This document shows positions 9,053-18,454 of a stretch of 64,000 nt of DNA, piece by piece. A program made the translations under genes and the position numbers. Origin of the DNA: Rubidibacter lacunae KORDI 51-2 (lineage in GTDB: Bacteria > Cyanobacteriota > Cyanobacteriia > Cyanobacteriales > Rubidibacteraceae); NCBI RefSeq assembly GCF_000473895.1, contig NZ_ASSJ01000076.1, positions 62,001 through 126,000 on the forward strand, in the 5' to 3' direction. Below the pieces are notes generated by a model that saw only the letters and a list, made by a program, of their open reading frames with translations, ran no database searches and was not told where the DNA came from. Each line of letters begins with the position of its first letter. Position 1 is the first letter of the stretch.

Positions 9053-9979
9053 CTAATTCGAGAAACTAAAGTCGATGCCATCTGGCGGAACTTGGGCTCG
9101 GGTGAGTAGTTGAAAGCGGAAGAAATCATCAAGAAGTGACAATCTGTCTTCTCCAATTGGCACGACTCCCTCGGGACCAAACCACCGCTCGACAATCGCA
9201 ACTGCTGCGGGGTCGCCGGTAATATAGCGGTCCATAAACCGAGCGATGCTGTAATCGACTAAGTTCATGAAGCTCGAGTTATCTTGGTCGGTCATACAGG
9301 CAACGCCATAGCGTATGGGCGGATTGTTAGAGAAGAACGTGTAGTTCTCTGCACCTCTCGGTTGCGTATAACCGTTGAGTAGAATGCTATCGCCGGCTAG
9401 AAGATCGATTTCCCCACTATCCAGTGCATCCATCCCGGCTTCGTAGGTCTCAATTTCAACCAGGACCGCATCTGGGTAAATCAGCTCTACGGCAGGTCGA
9501 ACCAAGGGCCCGGGAGGAACACCCACTTTCTTTGCCGATAGTGATGTGTCATCGTCGAGGTCGGTAACCGACCGAACTAGCAACCGAGTGCTAGCGATTC
9601 CGTAGCTCATGGAGAAGTCGGCAACCAGATTGCGTTCCCAGGTAAAGATGACACCACAGCTCATGTCGATCCCTCTATTCCCCCGAAGTAGGGAAATGCG
9701 ATCGCTGAAGCTACCCACTTCGACGATATCTAGAACGATTTCCTTGCCGAGGTACTGCTCCACCTCATCTCTAATCAGGTTGGCGATATCGAGGGAATAG
9801 CCTACGAGCTCGGATTGCCCGTCGGTGTATGAATATGGGATCAGGTTGGTCCTAGCACCAACTGTTAGAACACCCGTGCGGGCAACTTTTTCCAGAACCG
9901 TTTCCGCACTAGCAGTGCCGGCGAATCCAGTTGCAAGTAATATGCCAGTTAAGGCCGCAACTGATAGTTTTCTCAGCAT
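9053..9979 (-). CDS. grrP: GrrP-type orphan extracellular solute-binding-like protein
   Basis: Secreted protein of 308 residues with a signal peptide (cleavage after ASA near residue 25) and the fold of type-3 amino-acid-binding proteins (VLTVGARTNLIPYSYTD near the N-terminus, DMSCGVIFTWERNLVADFS, LLAGDSILL). No ABC permease or ATPase is adjacent, which is the defining trait of GrrP: a binding-protein-like partner of Grr RiPP loci. It starts the locus, with a clear GAGGAG 6 bases before the ATG. The gap to grrA is 106 bases, so one transcript through grrP and grrA is plausible. It may bind the modified peptide or a related ligand. Confidence 0.85.
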   Translation of the reverse strand: MLRKLSVAALTGILLATGFAGTASAETVLEKVARTGVLTVGARTNLIPYSYTDGQSELVGYSLDIANLIRDEVEQYLGKEIVLDIVEVGSFSDRISLLRGNRGIDMSCGVIFTWERNLVADFSMSYGIASTRLLVRSVTDLDDDTSLSAKKVGVPPGPLVRPAVELIYPDAVLVEIETYEAGMDALDSGEIDLLAGDSILLNGYTQPRGAENYTFFSNNPPIRYGVACMTDQDNSSFMNLVDYSIARFMDRYITGDPAAVAIVERWFGPEGVVPIGEDRLSLLDDFFRFQLLTRAQVPPDGIDFSFSN

Positions 9980-11220
9980 GACAAACTCCTCAGTATGTTT
10001 AAATCCGAGTTGGGGATGGTAATTGTGTATTGATGGCGGGGAACGCCCTTGCCCGGTTTCCTAATTCTCTAACCCTAAGGTGGAATTTGGAATACGTTCG
10101 TGAAAGCCTACAGACTACCTTACGCATGAACCGCCGTCCTTTGCTGGTGCAACTGCCTCTAAGAGGAATACGGTCAGAGCGATAGTTCCAACCAACTGGA
10201 TAGCTCCCACTCTAGATCGCGTGGGACTTACAGAAAAACCTTCAAGATTGGGAGAAGAAGATGCTTAGCAGCCGTACCGAATTCGAAAAGCTGCATCAAT
10301 GGCAGATATTCTAGAACCTAGACGCTACTTTGGCAAGCGTTCGTGTGGCGTTTGCGTGGTTTCGGGCACCTTCTTAAAGGTTTTTTGGCAGCGAACCCAA
10401 AATTTACAGAAAAATGAGCCGATCGAGCAGCTGGAGGTCCTTGCTTAGGCAAACTCCATCTCTCCCCGAGATTCGGCCGAACCGCGCGAGGCACTAGGAC
10501 CCTCTTACAAAGGGTTGGTGTGAGCGCGGCTACCATTGGTCGCGATCGCTCGAAGCCTCCTGAACTACTCTCCGGAACCACATTAGTGGTAAGCAAACAC
10601 TCCTGGCTCGGATTCGAGAGAAGCGTCGACAAGGGGCTAAGCGGCTCCAGTCTCATGAACCAATCCGGCCATGTGCTTCAACAATAAATAGACTGGCTCG
10701 TCATCCAGTTTGGCAGTCTCCAGGTCATCGGCAAGCGGTCAGGGGCCGGGCCTTAGGACTGAGCCTGAGGGCTCTGCGCGATCGCCAACGCGCATTCGCT
10801 GAGCTTCGCCGAACAACATCGGCGAGACCAGCCATGCAACCAAAAACTCGACGACAGCTCCTCGCACCTGGACGCTCGTCTGCCCGTCCAGATCTCGACA
10901 ATCGACAGCTCGGACATCATGGTCAAGAAGGGCCGAGCTGAATAAAATTGTGGGCGGACTTCCAGCTTCTGACAATTGAATACGCCATTGCGATCGCCGA
11001 ATGAGAGCCTCGAGGGCGCAATCCTGGCAAACCCGCATGGGCTAACCCAGCCGCTGCTGCCAAGCCTTATCGGATTCTCATAAAGTCCCTGATGCGCGAT
11101 CGACAACTACCCGGAGAGTCAGGTCTCAGGCGAGTTGCAAACGGCAGGATTTAATTAGTAGCGATCGCTTGACTGAAAAGCGCCCGCGTCAGCGAATCCA
11201 GCAACGTCCGGAGCATCCCC
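9980..11220. other. Long intergenic stretch with unassigned open frames
   Basis: This 1.2 kb stretch separates the divergent grrP and photolyase genes. Minus-strand frames at 10739-11038 (99 codons) and 10318-10656 (112 codons) are open, but their products match no family I know and lack convincing start signals. The region could be decayed coding sequence. It must contain the promoters of grrP and the photolyase, which I cannot place. Confidence 0.35.
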
Positions 11221-12927
11221 ATGAACGGTCCCATCCACGTCGTCTGGTTCCGGCGCGACCTGCGCCTGCGCGACAACGAAGCGATTGCCAGAGCGGCGAT
11301 CGGTGACGTGCCTGTACTGCCTTGCTTTGTCGTCGATCCATGGTTTTACGAGCAACCGGAAATTAGCGCCCACCGCGTGCGGTTCCTCTTCGAATCCCTA
11401 GCCGACCTCGATACGAATCTACGGGAGCGAGGCAACCAACTTTACATATTCTCCGGCACCTCCGTTGCCGTGTTGCAAAAACTGACGCAACAACTGCAAG
11501 CCCAAGGCTACCGTCCTGCCTTATTTTTTAATCGCGACGTACAAGTCCCATATGGCGTCGATCGCGATCGGGCGATCGCGCGGCTCTACCGCGAGCAAAA
11601 GCTGCCCATACATTTGGGGCTCAATTACTTCCTGCAACCCGACGGCGATCGGCGATCGGAGTGGCGCGATCGATACTACAGTTACCTGCGGCAACCGCAA
11701 CACCCCACGCCAAAGTGCATAGTTTCTCCCAACCCCCTCACACTGGACATCCCGCAACTCGGTATTCCACAACTCAGCTTCGCTGACCTGCAGCAAAAGT
11801 ACGCCCACTTGTGGGAGAACGGCACGGATTTCTTTCGCGGCGGCGAGACGCGCGCGCAAGCGGCACTCGGTTCCTTTCTGGAAAGCCGCTACCAAGGCTA
11901 TCACTGGAAAATCTCGCATCCGTGGTTAACTCAGCGTGGGGCGACCTCTCACCTTTCGCCCCACTTGACCTGGGGCACGATCTCTACACGCGACGCCTAC
12001 CAACGCACCAAAGCTCGCGCTGCGGAACTGGCTGACAATCCCAAAGCCACCTTTGCTCTTAAGCAATTCCGCGATCGCCTGCGCTGGCGCGACAGTGCCG
12101 CCCAGCGGCTTTACCTCGACCCGCACTGCGTCCACCACAACCTTTATCCAGAATTTGACGACTGCTACACCGAAACGCTGCCGACCGACGTACATCTCAA
12201 CCGCTTGCAAGCCTGGCAAAACGGCCGGACCGGCTTTCCCTTGGTGGATGCCACCATGCGGCAACTGCGCGCGATCGGCTGGACGAACTTCCGGATGCGG
12301 GCAATGTGTGCCACGTTCCTGACGATCAACTGCGGCATTTCCTGGCATCATGGCGCACTCCACTACATGAACTGCCTCGTCGATGGCGACCTGGCGATCG
12401 ACCACTGGCAGTGGCAAGCCCAAGCAGGCATCACCAATCCGCTAGCCAAGACCTTCCGCATCTACAATCCGACTAAAAACCTGCAGGAAAAAGACGCCGA
12501 CCTGCGCTTCGTGCACTATTGGGTGCCCGAGCTGCGCGGCTACAGCTTGCCCGACCTACTCGCCGGCCGCTATCTCGGCAAATGTAACTATCCCGCCCCA
12601 ATCTTGGACTGGAACGCCACTCGACTCATCAATGGCAAGCGCGTCTCCGATCTACGTGCAGCCGTCCGCGATCGTCTTCAGCACGACCAGCAGCACGGTA
12701 GCAGCAGTGAGTATCTCCGCGCTGCCAAAGCCAAGGAAATAACCGAGAAATATCGATCCGCCAAAGACGAGCAATTCCGCGCCTACAAACAACAAGAACT
12801 TGCCCTCGGCCTGAATCGCCCTGGAAACGCCGACAACTATCTCCCTGGCAACAAAAACCATCAACGTACCTACGAACAGCAAGAACTCACCCTCGACCGC
12901 GAGCGCGTCGAACCCGACGAAAGCTAG
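11221..12927 (+). CDS. DNA photolyase/cryptochrome family protein
   Basis: FAD-dependent light-driven DNA repair or blue-light sensing protein, 568 residues. The N-terminal alpha/beta photolyase domain is clear (VVWFRRDLRLRDNEAI, DVPVLPCFVVDP). The FAD-binding helical domain follows (HLTWGTIS, QNGRTGFPLVDATMRQLRAIGWTNFRMR, FRIYNPTKN). The usual LLIDWR...GDLAxNxxxWQW segment is here CGISWHHGALHYMNCLVDGDLAIDHWQW (split: NCGISWHHGAL, then MNCLVDGDLAIDHWQW), so it belongs to a less studied branch and CPD repair is not certain. A Gln/Lys-rich tail of about 90 residues contains an internal near-repeat (YKQQELALGL and YEQQELTLDR). Its stop codon lies in the target duplication of the element that follows. 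Confidence 0.85.
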   Translation: MNGPIHVVWFRRDLRLRDNEAIARAAIGDVPVLPCFVVDPWFYEQPEISAHRVRFLFESLADLDTNLRERGNQLYIFSGTSVAVLQKLTQQLQAQGYRPALFFNRDVQVPYGVDRDRAIARLYREQKLPIHLGLNYFLQPDGDRRSEWRDRYYSYLRQPQHPTPKCIVSPNPLTLDIPQLGIPQLSFADLQQKYAHLWENGTDFFRGGETRAQAALGSFLESRYQGYHWKISHPWLTQRGATSHLSPHLTWGTISTRDAYQRTKARAAELADNPKATFALKQFRDRLRWRDSAAQRLYLDPHCVHHNLYPEFDDCYTETLPTDVHLNRLQAWQNGRTGFPLVDATMRQLRAIGWTNFRMRAMCATFLTINCGISWHHGALHYMNCLVDGDLAIDHWQWQAQAGITNPLAKTFRIYNPTKNLQEKDADLRFVHYWVPELRGYSLPDLLAGRYLGKCNYPAPILDWNATRLINGKRVSDLRAAVRDRLQHDQQHGSSSEYLRAAKAKEITEKYRSAKDEQFRAYKQQELALGLNRPGNADNYLPGNKNHQRTYEQQELTLDRERVEPDES

Positions 12928-13089
12928 CCTGGATTATTCACGAAGATTTTGACGAGGCCTCAAACTGTTGCTCTGACGAGGCTCCAATCTAGGTGTATAG
13001 AAACGCACTGTCATTGAGCGAAAAAGTCTGCAAGTCTTGCACGGCAAAAGCTTTAGGGTCTCCGCATAAGAGTTCATGAATAATCCAGG
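12928..13089. mobile_element. MITE-like element, family 1, copy A
   Basis: This 162-bp element has terminal inverted repeats of about 17 bp (CCTGGATTATTCACGAA at the left; the inverse of CCTGGATTATTCATGAA at the right). It is flanked by a perfect 4-bp duplication CTAG (12924-12927 and 13090-13093). A second, inverted copy lies at 47883-48045. It is too short to encode a transposase, so it was presumably moved by a related full element elsewhere. It sits directly behind the photolyase stop and between two convergent genes. Confidence 0.85.
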
Positions 13090-13117
13090 CTAGGATAGCG
13101 ATCCAGCGTATATGGAA

Positions 13118-14518
13118 TTAGTGGTGGTAGCCGGTCCCTTCCTCCGGTGTCAGCGGATTCATAACCGGGTGAGCGCGGAAATAGTCGAGGCAGCGCTTGA
13201 TGTCCTCGAGTAAGAGTGTCGCTAAATCGCGGCTAACCCCTTGGCGCACGAGAATGCGCTGGATGACGATGTCCTCACAGTTTGCCGGCAGGGAATACGC
13301 GGGAACTTGCCAGCCACGGCTGCGCAGACGATCGGCGAGATCGTAGAGTGTGTAGCCGTGGGTATCGAAGCCATCCTTGACTTTCCAGCTAAGAGCAGGA
13401 ATACCGGTCTTCATATTGCCGTCATATAGGATTTCAAACGGACCCATTTTGCCAATCTCTTCAGCGAGATACTGGGCGGTTTCGTAGCAAGCCGTCTGAA
13501 TCTTGCGGTAGCCTTCCTTGCCCAGACGCAGGAAGTTGAAATACTGGCAGGCGATCTGACCGCCTGGACGCGAGAAGTTCAACGCGAAAACAGCCATCTC
13601 ACCGCCCAGATAATTGACTTTGAAAATTAGATCTTCCGGCAAGTCAGCTGCTTCGCGCCAGATGACCCAACCGACTCCGAGGGGAGCCAGACCGAACTTG
13701 TGACCGGACGTGTTGATGGACTTCACCCGCGGCAGGCGGAAGTCCCATTCCAGCTCGGGCGCGCAGAAGGGGGCGAGGAAACCACCGCTCGCGCCGTCAA
13801 CGTGAATCGGAATGTCCAATCCCGTCTCTTGCTGGAATTTATCTAAAGCGTCGTTGATGGCTTTGACCGGTTCGTAGCCGCAGGTGAAGGTGACTCCCAG
13901 AGTCGGGACTACGCCGATGGTGTTTTCGTCGCAGCGCTTGATGACCTCTTCGGGGGTCAGCAGCAAGCGGCCCCTAGCCATCGGAACTTCGCGTAGTTCG
14001 ATATCCCAGTAACGGGCGAATTTGTGCCAGCAAATTTGCACCGGTCCGCAGATCATGTTGGGTTTGTCGGTGGTTTTCCCGGCCGCCTTCATTTTTTCGC
14101 GCCAACGCCACTTCATCGCCATGCCGCCCAACATCGCGGCCTCACTCGAACCGGTGGTGGAGCACCCCAGGGTGTTGGCGGCGTCAGGGGAGTTCCAGAG
14201 GCCGGCCAGCATGTGCACGCAGCGTGCCTCGAGTTCTGCTGATTGCGGGTACTCGTCCTTGTCGATCGTGTTTTTGTCGATGCACTCGTCCATTAGCTTG
14301 TGGACTTCTGGCTCAGCCCAGGTTTGGCAGAACGTTGCCAGGTTTTGGCGTGCGTTGCCGTCGAGCATCAACTCATCGTGGACCACCTGATATGCGTGGC
14401 GAGGATCGTGTTCTTCCTCGGGGAATTTGTACTTGGGTAACGCAATCGAGAGGTCGGTCGATGCGTATACGGAATCGTCCAAGTCCTGGCGGATTTTATT
14501 TTTAGAAGAGAGCGGCAT
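13118..14518 (-). CDS. gad: Glutamate decarboxylase
   Basis: PLP enzyme converting glutamate to GABA and CO2 while consuming a proton, 466 residues as in typical bacterial Gad. The cofactor lysine is Lys274 in [10 protein letters not shown], and Asp241 in HVDGASGG should bind the pyridine nitrogen. [10 protein letters not shown] is the phosphate-binding region. The C-terminus ends in two histidines at 465-466; in E. coli GadB, His465 blocks the active site at neutral pH, so similar pH gating is possible. The start at 14518 (MPLSSKNK) is chosen because the 32 codons upstream do not resemble the family. The exchanger gene lies 118 bases upstream on the same strand. Confidence 0.94.
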   Translation of the reverse strand: MPLSSKNKIRQDLDDSVYASTDLSIALPKYKFPEEEHDPRHAYQVVHDELMLDGNARQNLATFCQTWAEPEVHKLMDECIDKNTIDKDEYPQSAELEARCVHMLAGLWNSPDAANTLGCSTTGSSEAAMLGGMAMKWRWREKMKAAGKTTDKPNMICGPVQICWHKFARYWDIELREVPMARGRLLLTPEEVIKRCDENTIGVVPTLGVTFTCGYEPVKAINDALDKFQQETGLDIPIHVDGASGGFLAPFCAPELEWDFRLPRVKSINTSGHKFGLAPLGVGWVIWREAADLPEDLIFKVNYLGGEMAVFALNFSRPGGQIACQYFNFLRLGKEGYRKIQTACYETAQYLAEEIGKMGPFEILYDGNMKTGIPALSWKVKDGFDTHGYTLYDLADRLRSRGWQVPAYSLPANCEDIVIQRILVRQGVSRDLATLLLEDIKRCLDYFRAHPVMNPLTPEEGTGYHH

Positions 14519-14636
14519 GGTTTGGAATCTCCGGATACAAGGGTTTAAGTGGTGTGGGTTAGAGAGCAGCCAGCCCGTTCGCTGCAGCGATCGCAACTGG
14601 CAAGCTGGCAGCAAAACAAGGGGAGCGATCCAAGTG

Positions 14637-16340
14637 CTATCCCTTCGGCAGCATTAGCACGATGACCAATCCCCACAAGGTCAGCAAGGTGTTGCTGACG
14701 GCGTAAGGAACGGTGTAGCCCAGCATGGGAATTTGGCTCTGGGCAGCTTCAGCCACCATGCCGACCGAGGCGGTACTGGTGCGCGCGCCCCCGCAACATC
14801 CCAAATTTATTGCGGGGTGGAACTTGAAGATGTACTTGCCGATGAGGGGTGCCAGTATCATCGGAATGGACGTAGCCACAATCCCCAGCAGGAACAGCTG
14901 AACGCCAGAGGATTTCAAACCGGACACGAAGCCCGGACCGGAGGAAATCCCCACCACAGCGATGAACATGTTCAAGCCGACGTTGTTCATGAACCAGAGG
15001 GTCGGTCCGGGAATGCGGCCGAAGGTAGGATGCACGCCGCGCAACCAACCGACGATTAAACCGGCAATCAGCGCGCCGCCGGAGGTGGACATGGTCAGGG
15101 GTACACCTGCCACGGGCAGCGTAATGGCACCAAATATGCCGCCGATGACAATGCCGAGACCGACAAATACCATGTCCGCAATTTGGGACGGGCGATCGGG
15201 GTAGCCTATTTCCTTAATCAAGCGATCGGTATGCCGGCGGGTCCCCGCGATCTTCAGGATGTCGCCGCGATGGATGGTGGTTTTAGGCAGGATCGGGATG
15301 CTGACACCAGCCGCACCCCGCACGATGTCGTTCAGGTAAACTCCGCGGGCGAAGTCTCTTTGAGCCAGATCCTCAATTGTTCTCCCACTGAGGCTTTTGC
15401 GCGTGACGACTACATCCACCGATTCCACAGGAATGCTCAACAGGTCGCGACCGGCAACTTCGGTTGCCGTCTGCTCGATGGAGTCCACCAACACTTGTGT
15501 CGGTCCGGAGACGGCGATGATGTCACCGGCTTGAATAATTGTGGTCGGGTCGGCGTCGATGAAGCCGTTGCCCTGCTGAATGCGCTCTATAAAAATGCGT
15601 TCTTCGGGGTGCAATTGCTCGGCTTCGGCCACCGTCTTGCCGACAACCTGGCTATTCTCATCGATCTGGTAAGCGCGAATTTCCAGTTGATGCCAGGCCG
15701 ACTTGAAATCTTGGCCGGGCTTACCCCCCATCTGGGCTTCATAGTCTTTGCAAGCCTCTTCAATGTTGGTTCCGATCAGAATCGGTCCCAGGTAGACGAT
15801 AATCATACCCGTGCCCACTGTGCCCCATATGTAGGTCACGGCGTAGGCAACGGGGATTTGATCGAGCAACGCCTGCACTTGATCTGCTGTCAAACCAAGG
15901 TTGTTGATGGCATTGGTTGCCAAGCCAATCGACGCAGAAATCGTCTGGGTACCCGAGAGCAAACCCGCGCCGAAGCCCAGTTGTTCGCCGGTAAAACCAC
16001 CAATCAGCGAGCAAGCGAAGACCGAAAGCAAACAAATTATCGAGATAACAACGGCAAAAATGGCTTGGGGAAGTCCGTCGGTAGCGATGCCGCGGACGAA
16101 TTGCGGTCCGACACCATAACCGACGGCAAAAAGGAACATTAAGAAAAAAACAGATTTAACATCGGGTGAAATCGAGATACTCAACTGCCCGATCGACAAG
16201 CCAGCCAGCAGCACTCCCGTCACCGAGCCTAAATTAAAACTGCCAACCCTAATGTTGCCTATCCAATAACCAATTGCAATTGCTAAATAAATAGCCAATG
16301 CGGGGTTATCCTGCAATGTTTTGACAATCCCTTCCAGCAC
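14637..16340 (-). CDS. AspT-type amino-acid exchanger with two RCK-C domains
   Basis: Integral membrane antiporter of the aspartate:alanine exchanger (AAE) family, 567 residues. Two blocks of about five transmembrane segments flank a cytoplasmic loop, roughly residues 190-375, with two TrkA-C-like domains ([10 protein letters not shown] and [17 protein letters not shown], each with a GDI(I/L)(A/K)(V/I)(S/A)G ending). The repeated membrane signature includes [16 protein letters not shown] and [14 protein letters not shown]. It precedes glutamate decarboxylase on the same strand. By analogy with AspT beside aspartate decarboxylase, it may exchange external glutamate for internal GABA. The substrate is inferred from context only. 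Confidence 0.87.
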   Translation of the reverse strand: MLEGIVKTLQDNPALAIYLAIAIGYWIGNIRVGSFNLGSVTGVLLAGLSIGQLSISISPDVKSVFFLMFLFAVGYGVGPQFVRGIATDGLPQAIFAVVISIICLLSVFACSLIGGFTGEQLGFGAGLLSGTQTISASIGLATNAINNLGLTADQVQALLDQIPVAYAVTYIWGTVGTGMIIVYLGPILIGTNIEEACKDYEAQMGGKPGQDFKSAWHQLEIRAYQIDENSQVVGKTVAEAEQLHPEERIFIERIQQGNGFIDADPTTIIQAGDIIAVSGPTQVLVDSIEQTATEVAGRDLLSIPVESVDVVVTRKSLSGRTIEDLAQRDFARGVYLNDIVRGAAGVSIPILPKTTIHRGDILKIAGTRRHTDRLIKEIGYPDRPSQIADMVFVGLGIVIGGIFGAITLPVAGVPLTMSTSGGALIAGLIVGWLRGVHPTFGRIPGPTLWFMNNVGLNMFIAVVGISSGPGFVSGLKSSGVQLFLLGIVATSIPMILAPLIGKYIFKFHPAINLGCCGGARTSTASVGMVAEAAQSQIPMLGYTVPYAVSNTLLTLWGLVIVLMLPKG

Positions 16341-17042
16341 GGCTGACTCCTGGTTTCATGCTTCTTTATATCCTAGCCAAAAATAATTCCAGGCTGGGTG
16401 ATTGAGAAAATTTTCGCGGAAGCGAAGGCATAGCGAGTAGTCTGAATTTCGAACTCCAGCCGATGGCGGCTTTGCTGCTGCTGCCGCCATGACGCTTGCG
16501 CAAGCTTAGGAGCTGCGTTGCCCCGGAATCGCTGCTTTCTAAGCAGCCTCCAGCACGCGCACATTGACGCTTCAACCCCTCCCAACGATGGGTAAATAGC
16601 CATTGCCCCGAAGCCATTGCAGGGTTAACTTTTCCCGCTAAGTCTGCAGAAAACGTACGGCAGGGGCTGCAAGCCTTGTAGCGATGCCCGAGAAGCCGAG
16701 GATATTGAGATCGCACAACGGGATAATAAGGATTTTGAAAGCCTCGAAGACCTGCCGATTTATATTCAAAAACGATAACGGACCAATTTGCATAATGTTG
16801 ACGACAGATAATGCAATCTATTTCGAGGAGTATCCGTTCCCGATCGGCCATCTGTCGCAGCACTTCCTAAAGTTTATATCAGGTAGTGGTTGCAGTTGGC
16901 AGTCGCGCGATCGCCTTGAATCAAAGCTCGATTTATTGTTTCCAGGTAGTCGGGAGTGCTGCGCGCGCGCGATCGCCGCTAAACTTTGGTGACGGCGCCG
17001 TCCCGGCGGTTCCTTGCCCATTGCCGTCGTGCTTCTGCTGCC
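16341..17042. other. Decayed intergenic stretch with repeat remnants
   Basis: This region, between the divergent exchanger and ktrB, has no intact gene. It holds a coding remnant (16627-16762) related to one at 36116-36251. It also holds a short block near 16849-16875, CATCTGTCGCAGCACTTCCT, that recurs almost unchanged at about 45550-45569. An alternative TTG start for ktrB lies at 16986. Confidence 0.5.
16627..16762 (+). repeat. Decayed coding remnant, shared repeat copy 1
   Basis: The plus-strand frames read TFPAKSAENVRQGLQAL and, after a frameshift, EIAQRDNKDFESLEDLPIYI. A matching remnant at 36116-36251 reads TFPAKSVQHL and EIAQRNNLAFKQPQDLPI. The shared peptide across two decayed loci suggests former copies of one mobile or multi-copy gene, probably a transposase, though the family is not identified. 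Confidence 0.5.
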
Positions 17043-18365
17043 ATGACCATTGCCCGCTCGATTTGCGTTGGGTTCCTAGGCACGATCTTGTTAGGAACGC
17101 TCCTGTTGCTGCTGCCCGGCAGTACCGTGGACGGCGGCTTCCATCCCCTAATTGCCCTGTTCACCTCCACCTCTGCCGTGTGCGTCACTGGACTGGCGGT
17201 CGTCGATACGGGGACGTACTTCACCTTCTGGGGACAGCTCGTCATCCTGCTGCTGATCCAAGTCGGCGGGTTGGGTTACATGACGACCAACACCTTTTTG
17301 CTGATACTGATCGGGCGGCGAGTCGACCTACGCCAGCGCGTTGCCCTGCAGGAATCCTTCGAGCGCCCCTTCGGCAGCGGTAGCCGCAGCCTGATTCGCG
17401 CGATCGTATGGATGACCGTTATCTTCGAGCTGACCGGCACTATTGCCCTGCTGCCCCTGTTCGCCGATGCCGACTTGCCACTTTGGCAAGCCCTGTTTCA
17501 CAGCATTAGTGCTTGGAACAACGCTGGTTTCAGCTTGTTTCCCGACAGTCTTACGCAATATCGCGGCAACGCGATCGCCAACCTCGTCGTGCCCTTGCTA
17601 ATTATCAGTGGCGGTTTGGGCTATCAGATTCTCTTAGAACTATTCGGCTGGACGAAAAATTTAGTGGAGCGCCGGCAGTCGCGCTATGGCTTCTCCATGC
17701 ACTTCAAGGTCGCCACCAGCACTACCGTCACCCTGTTGGTATTGGGAACGCTGGCTTTTCTGCTCGTTGATGCCACCGGACCGCAGGTACCCGACGTGCT
17801 CTCGCTGCCCGAGAAATTTCTGGCTGCGTGGTTTCAATCCGTCACTACCCGCACGGCTGGTTTCAATACCCTTAACATCGGCCAGCTTACGGATGCGACA
17901 TTGTTTATCATCATCAGTTTCATGTTCGTTGGTGCCAGTCCCGGCGGTACGGGTGGCGGCATCAAAACCACCACGCTGCGGATTTTGCTGGGGTCTGCAC
18001 GCTCCACACTGCGGGGAGATTCCGAGGTAGTCATGTACGAGCGGCGTTTGCCCGTGGCAACGATTTTGAAGGCAGTAGCCGTACTCTGCGGCTCGGCCCT
18101 AGTTGCAATCGGGACGACCGTTCTCTTGGCATTTCTCAATCAGAACATGCGGTTTATCGACTTACTCTTCGAGTCGGTGTCGGCTTTCGCCACTGTCGGC
18201 CTGTCCACCGGCATTACCAGTCAGGTCACGCCGCTCAGCCAGCTCGTGCTCGTAGCAACGATGTACGTCGGGCGAGTGGGCGTGTTAGTGTTCGTGAGTG
18301 CAATTCTTGGTGATTCGCATCCGACTGCAGTGAAGTACCCCGAAGAGAACTTGCTCGTCGGATAG
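17043..18365 (+). CDS. ktrB: KtrB-type potassium uptake channel subunit
   Basis: Membrane subunit of a Trk/Ktr K+ transporter, 440 residues from the ATG at 17043. Four pore-loop repeats with selectivity-filter glycines are visible: TSTSAVCVTGLAV, HSISAWNNAGFSL, SVTTRTAGFNTLNI and ESVSAFATVGLSTGI. The conserved intramembrane loop reads GASPGGTGGGIKTTT. KtrA, the regulatory subunit, follows after 89 bases, so the pair should form one Na+-dependent K+ uptake system, as known from Synechocystis. A TTG at 16986 could add 19 residues. Neither start has an obvious ribosome-binding site. Confidence 0.92.
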   Translation: MTIARSICVGFLGTILLGTLLLLLPGSTVDGGFHPLIALFTSTSAVCVTGLAVVDTGTYFTFWGQLVILLLIQVGGLGYMTTNTFLLILIGRRVDLRQRVALQESFERPFGSGSRSLIRAIVWMTVIFELTGTIALLPLFADADLPLWQALFHSISAWNNAGFSLFPDSLTQYRGNAIANLVVPLLIISGGLGYQILLELFGWTKNLVERRQSRYGFSMHFKVATSTTVTLLVLGTLAFLLVDATGPQVPDVLSLPEKFLAAWFQSVTTRTAGFNTLNIGQLTDATLFIIISFMFVGASPGGTGGGIKTTTLRILLGSARSTLRGDSEVVMYERRLPVATILKAVAVLCGSALVAIGTTVLLAFLNQNMRFIDLLFESVSAFATVGLSTGITSQVTPLSQLVLVATMYVGRVGVLVFVSAILGDSHPTAVKYPEENLLVG

Positions 18366-18454
18366 GCGATCGCAGCAGGGGTTGACGCGAGATCGATCGG
18401 TCTTGCCCATTCCTTCCTCCCCGTCGTGTTAGGGCTATCAGTCGAGGCATCCTC

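Noticed and set aside
10318..11106. Minus-strand open frames of about 100 codons
   Set aside because: No family likeness, no ribosome-binding site, and overlapping frames are open on both strands, as expected in GC-rich non-coding DNA; noted only in the region entry.
15183..16142. 319-codon plus-strand frame
   Set aside because: It is antisense to the AspT-type exchanger, whose membrane segments and RCK domains are clearly encoded on the minus strand.
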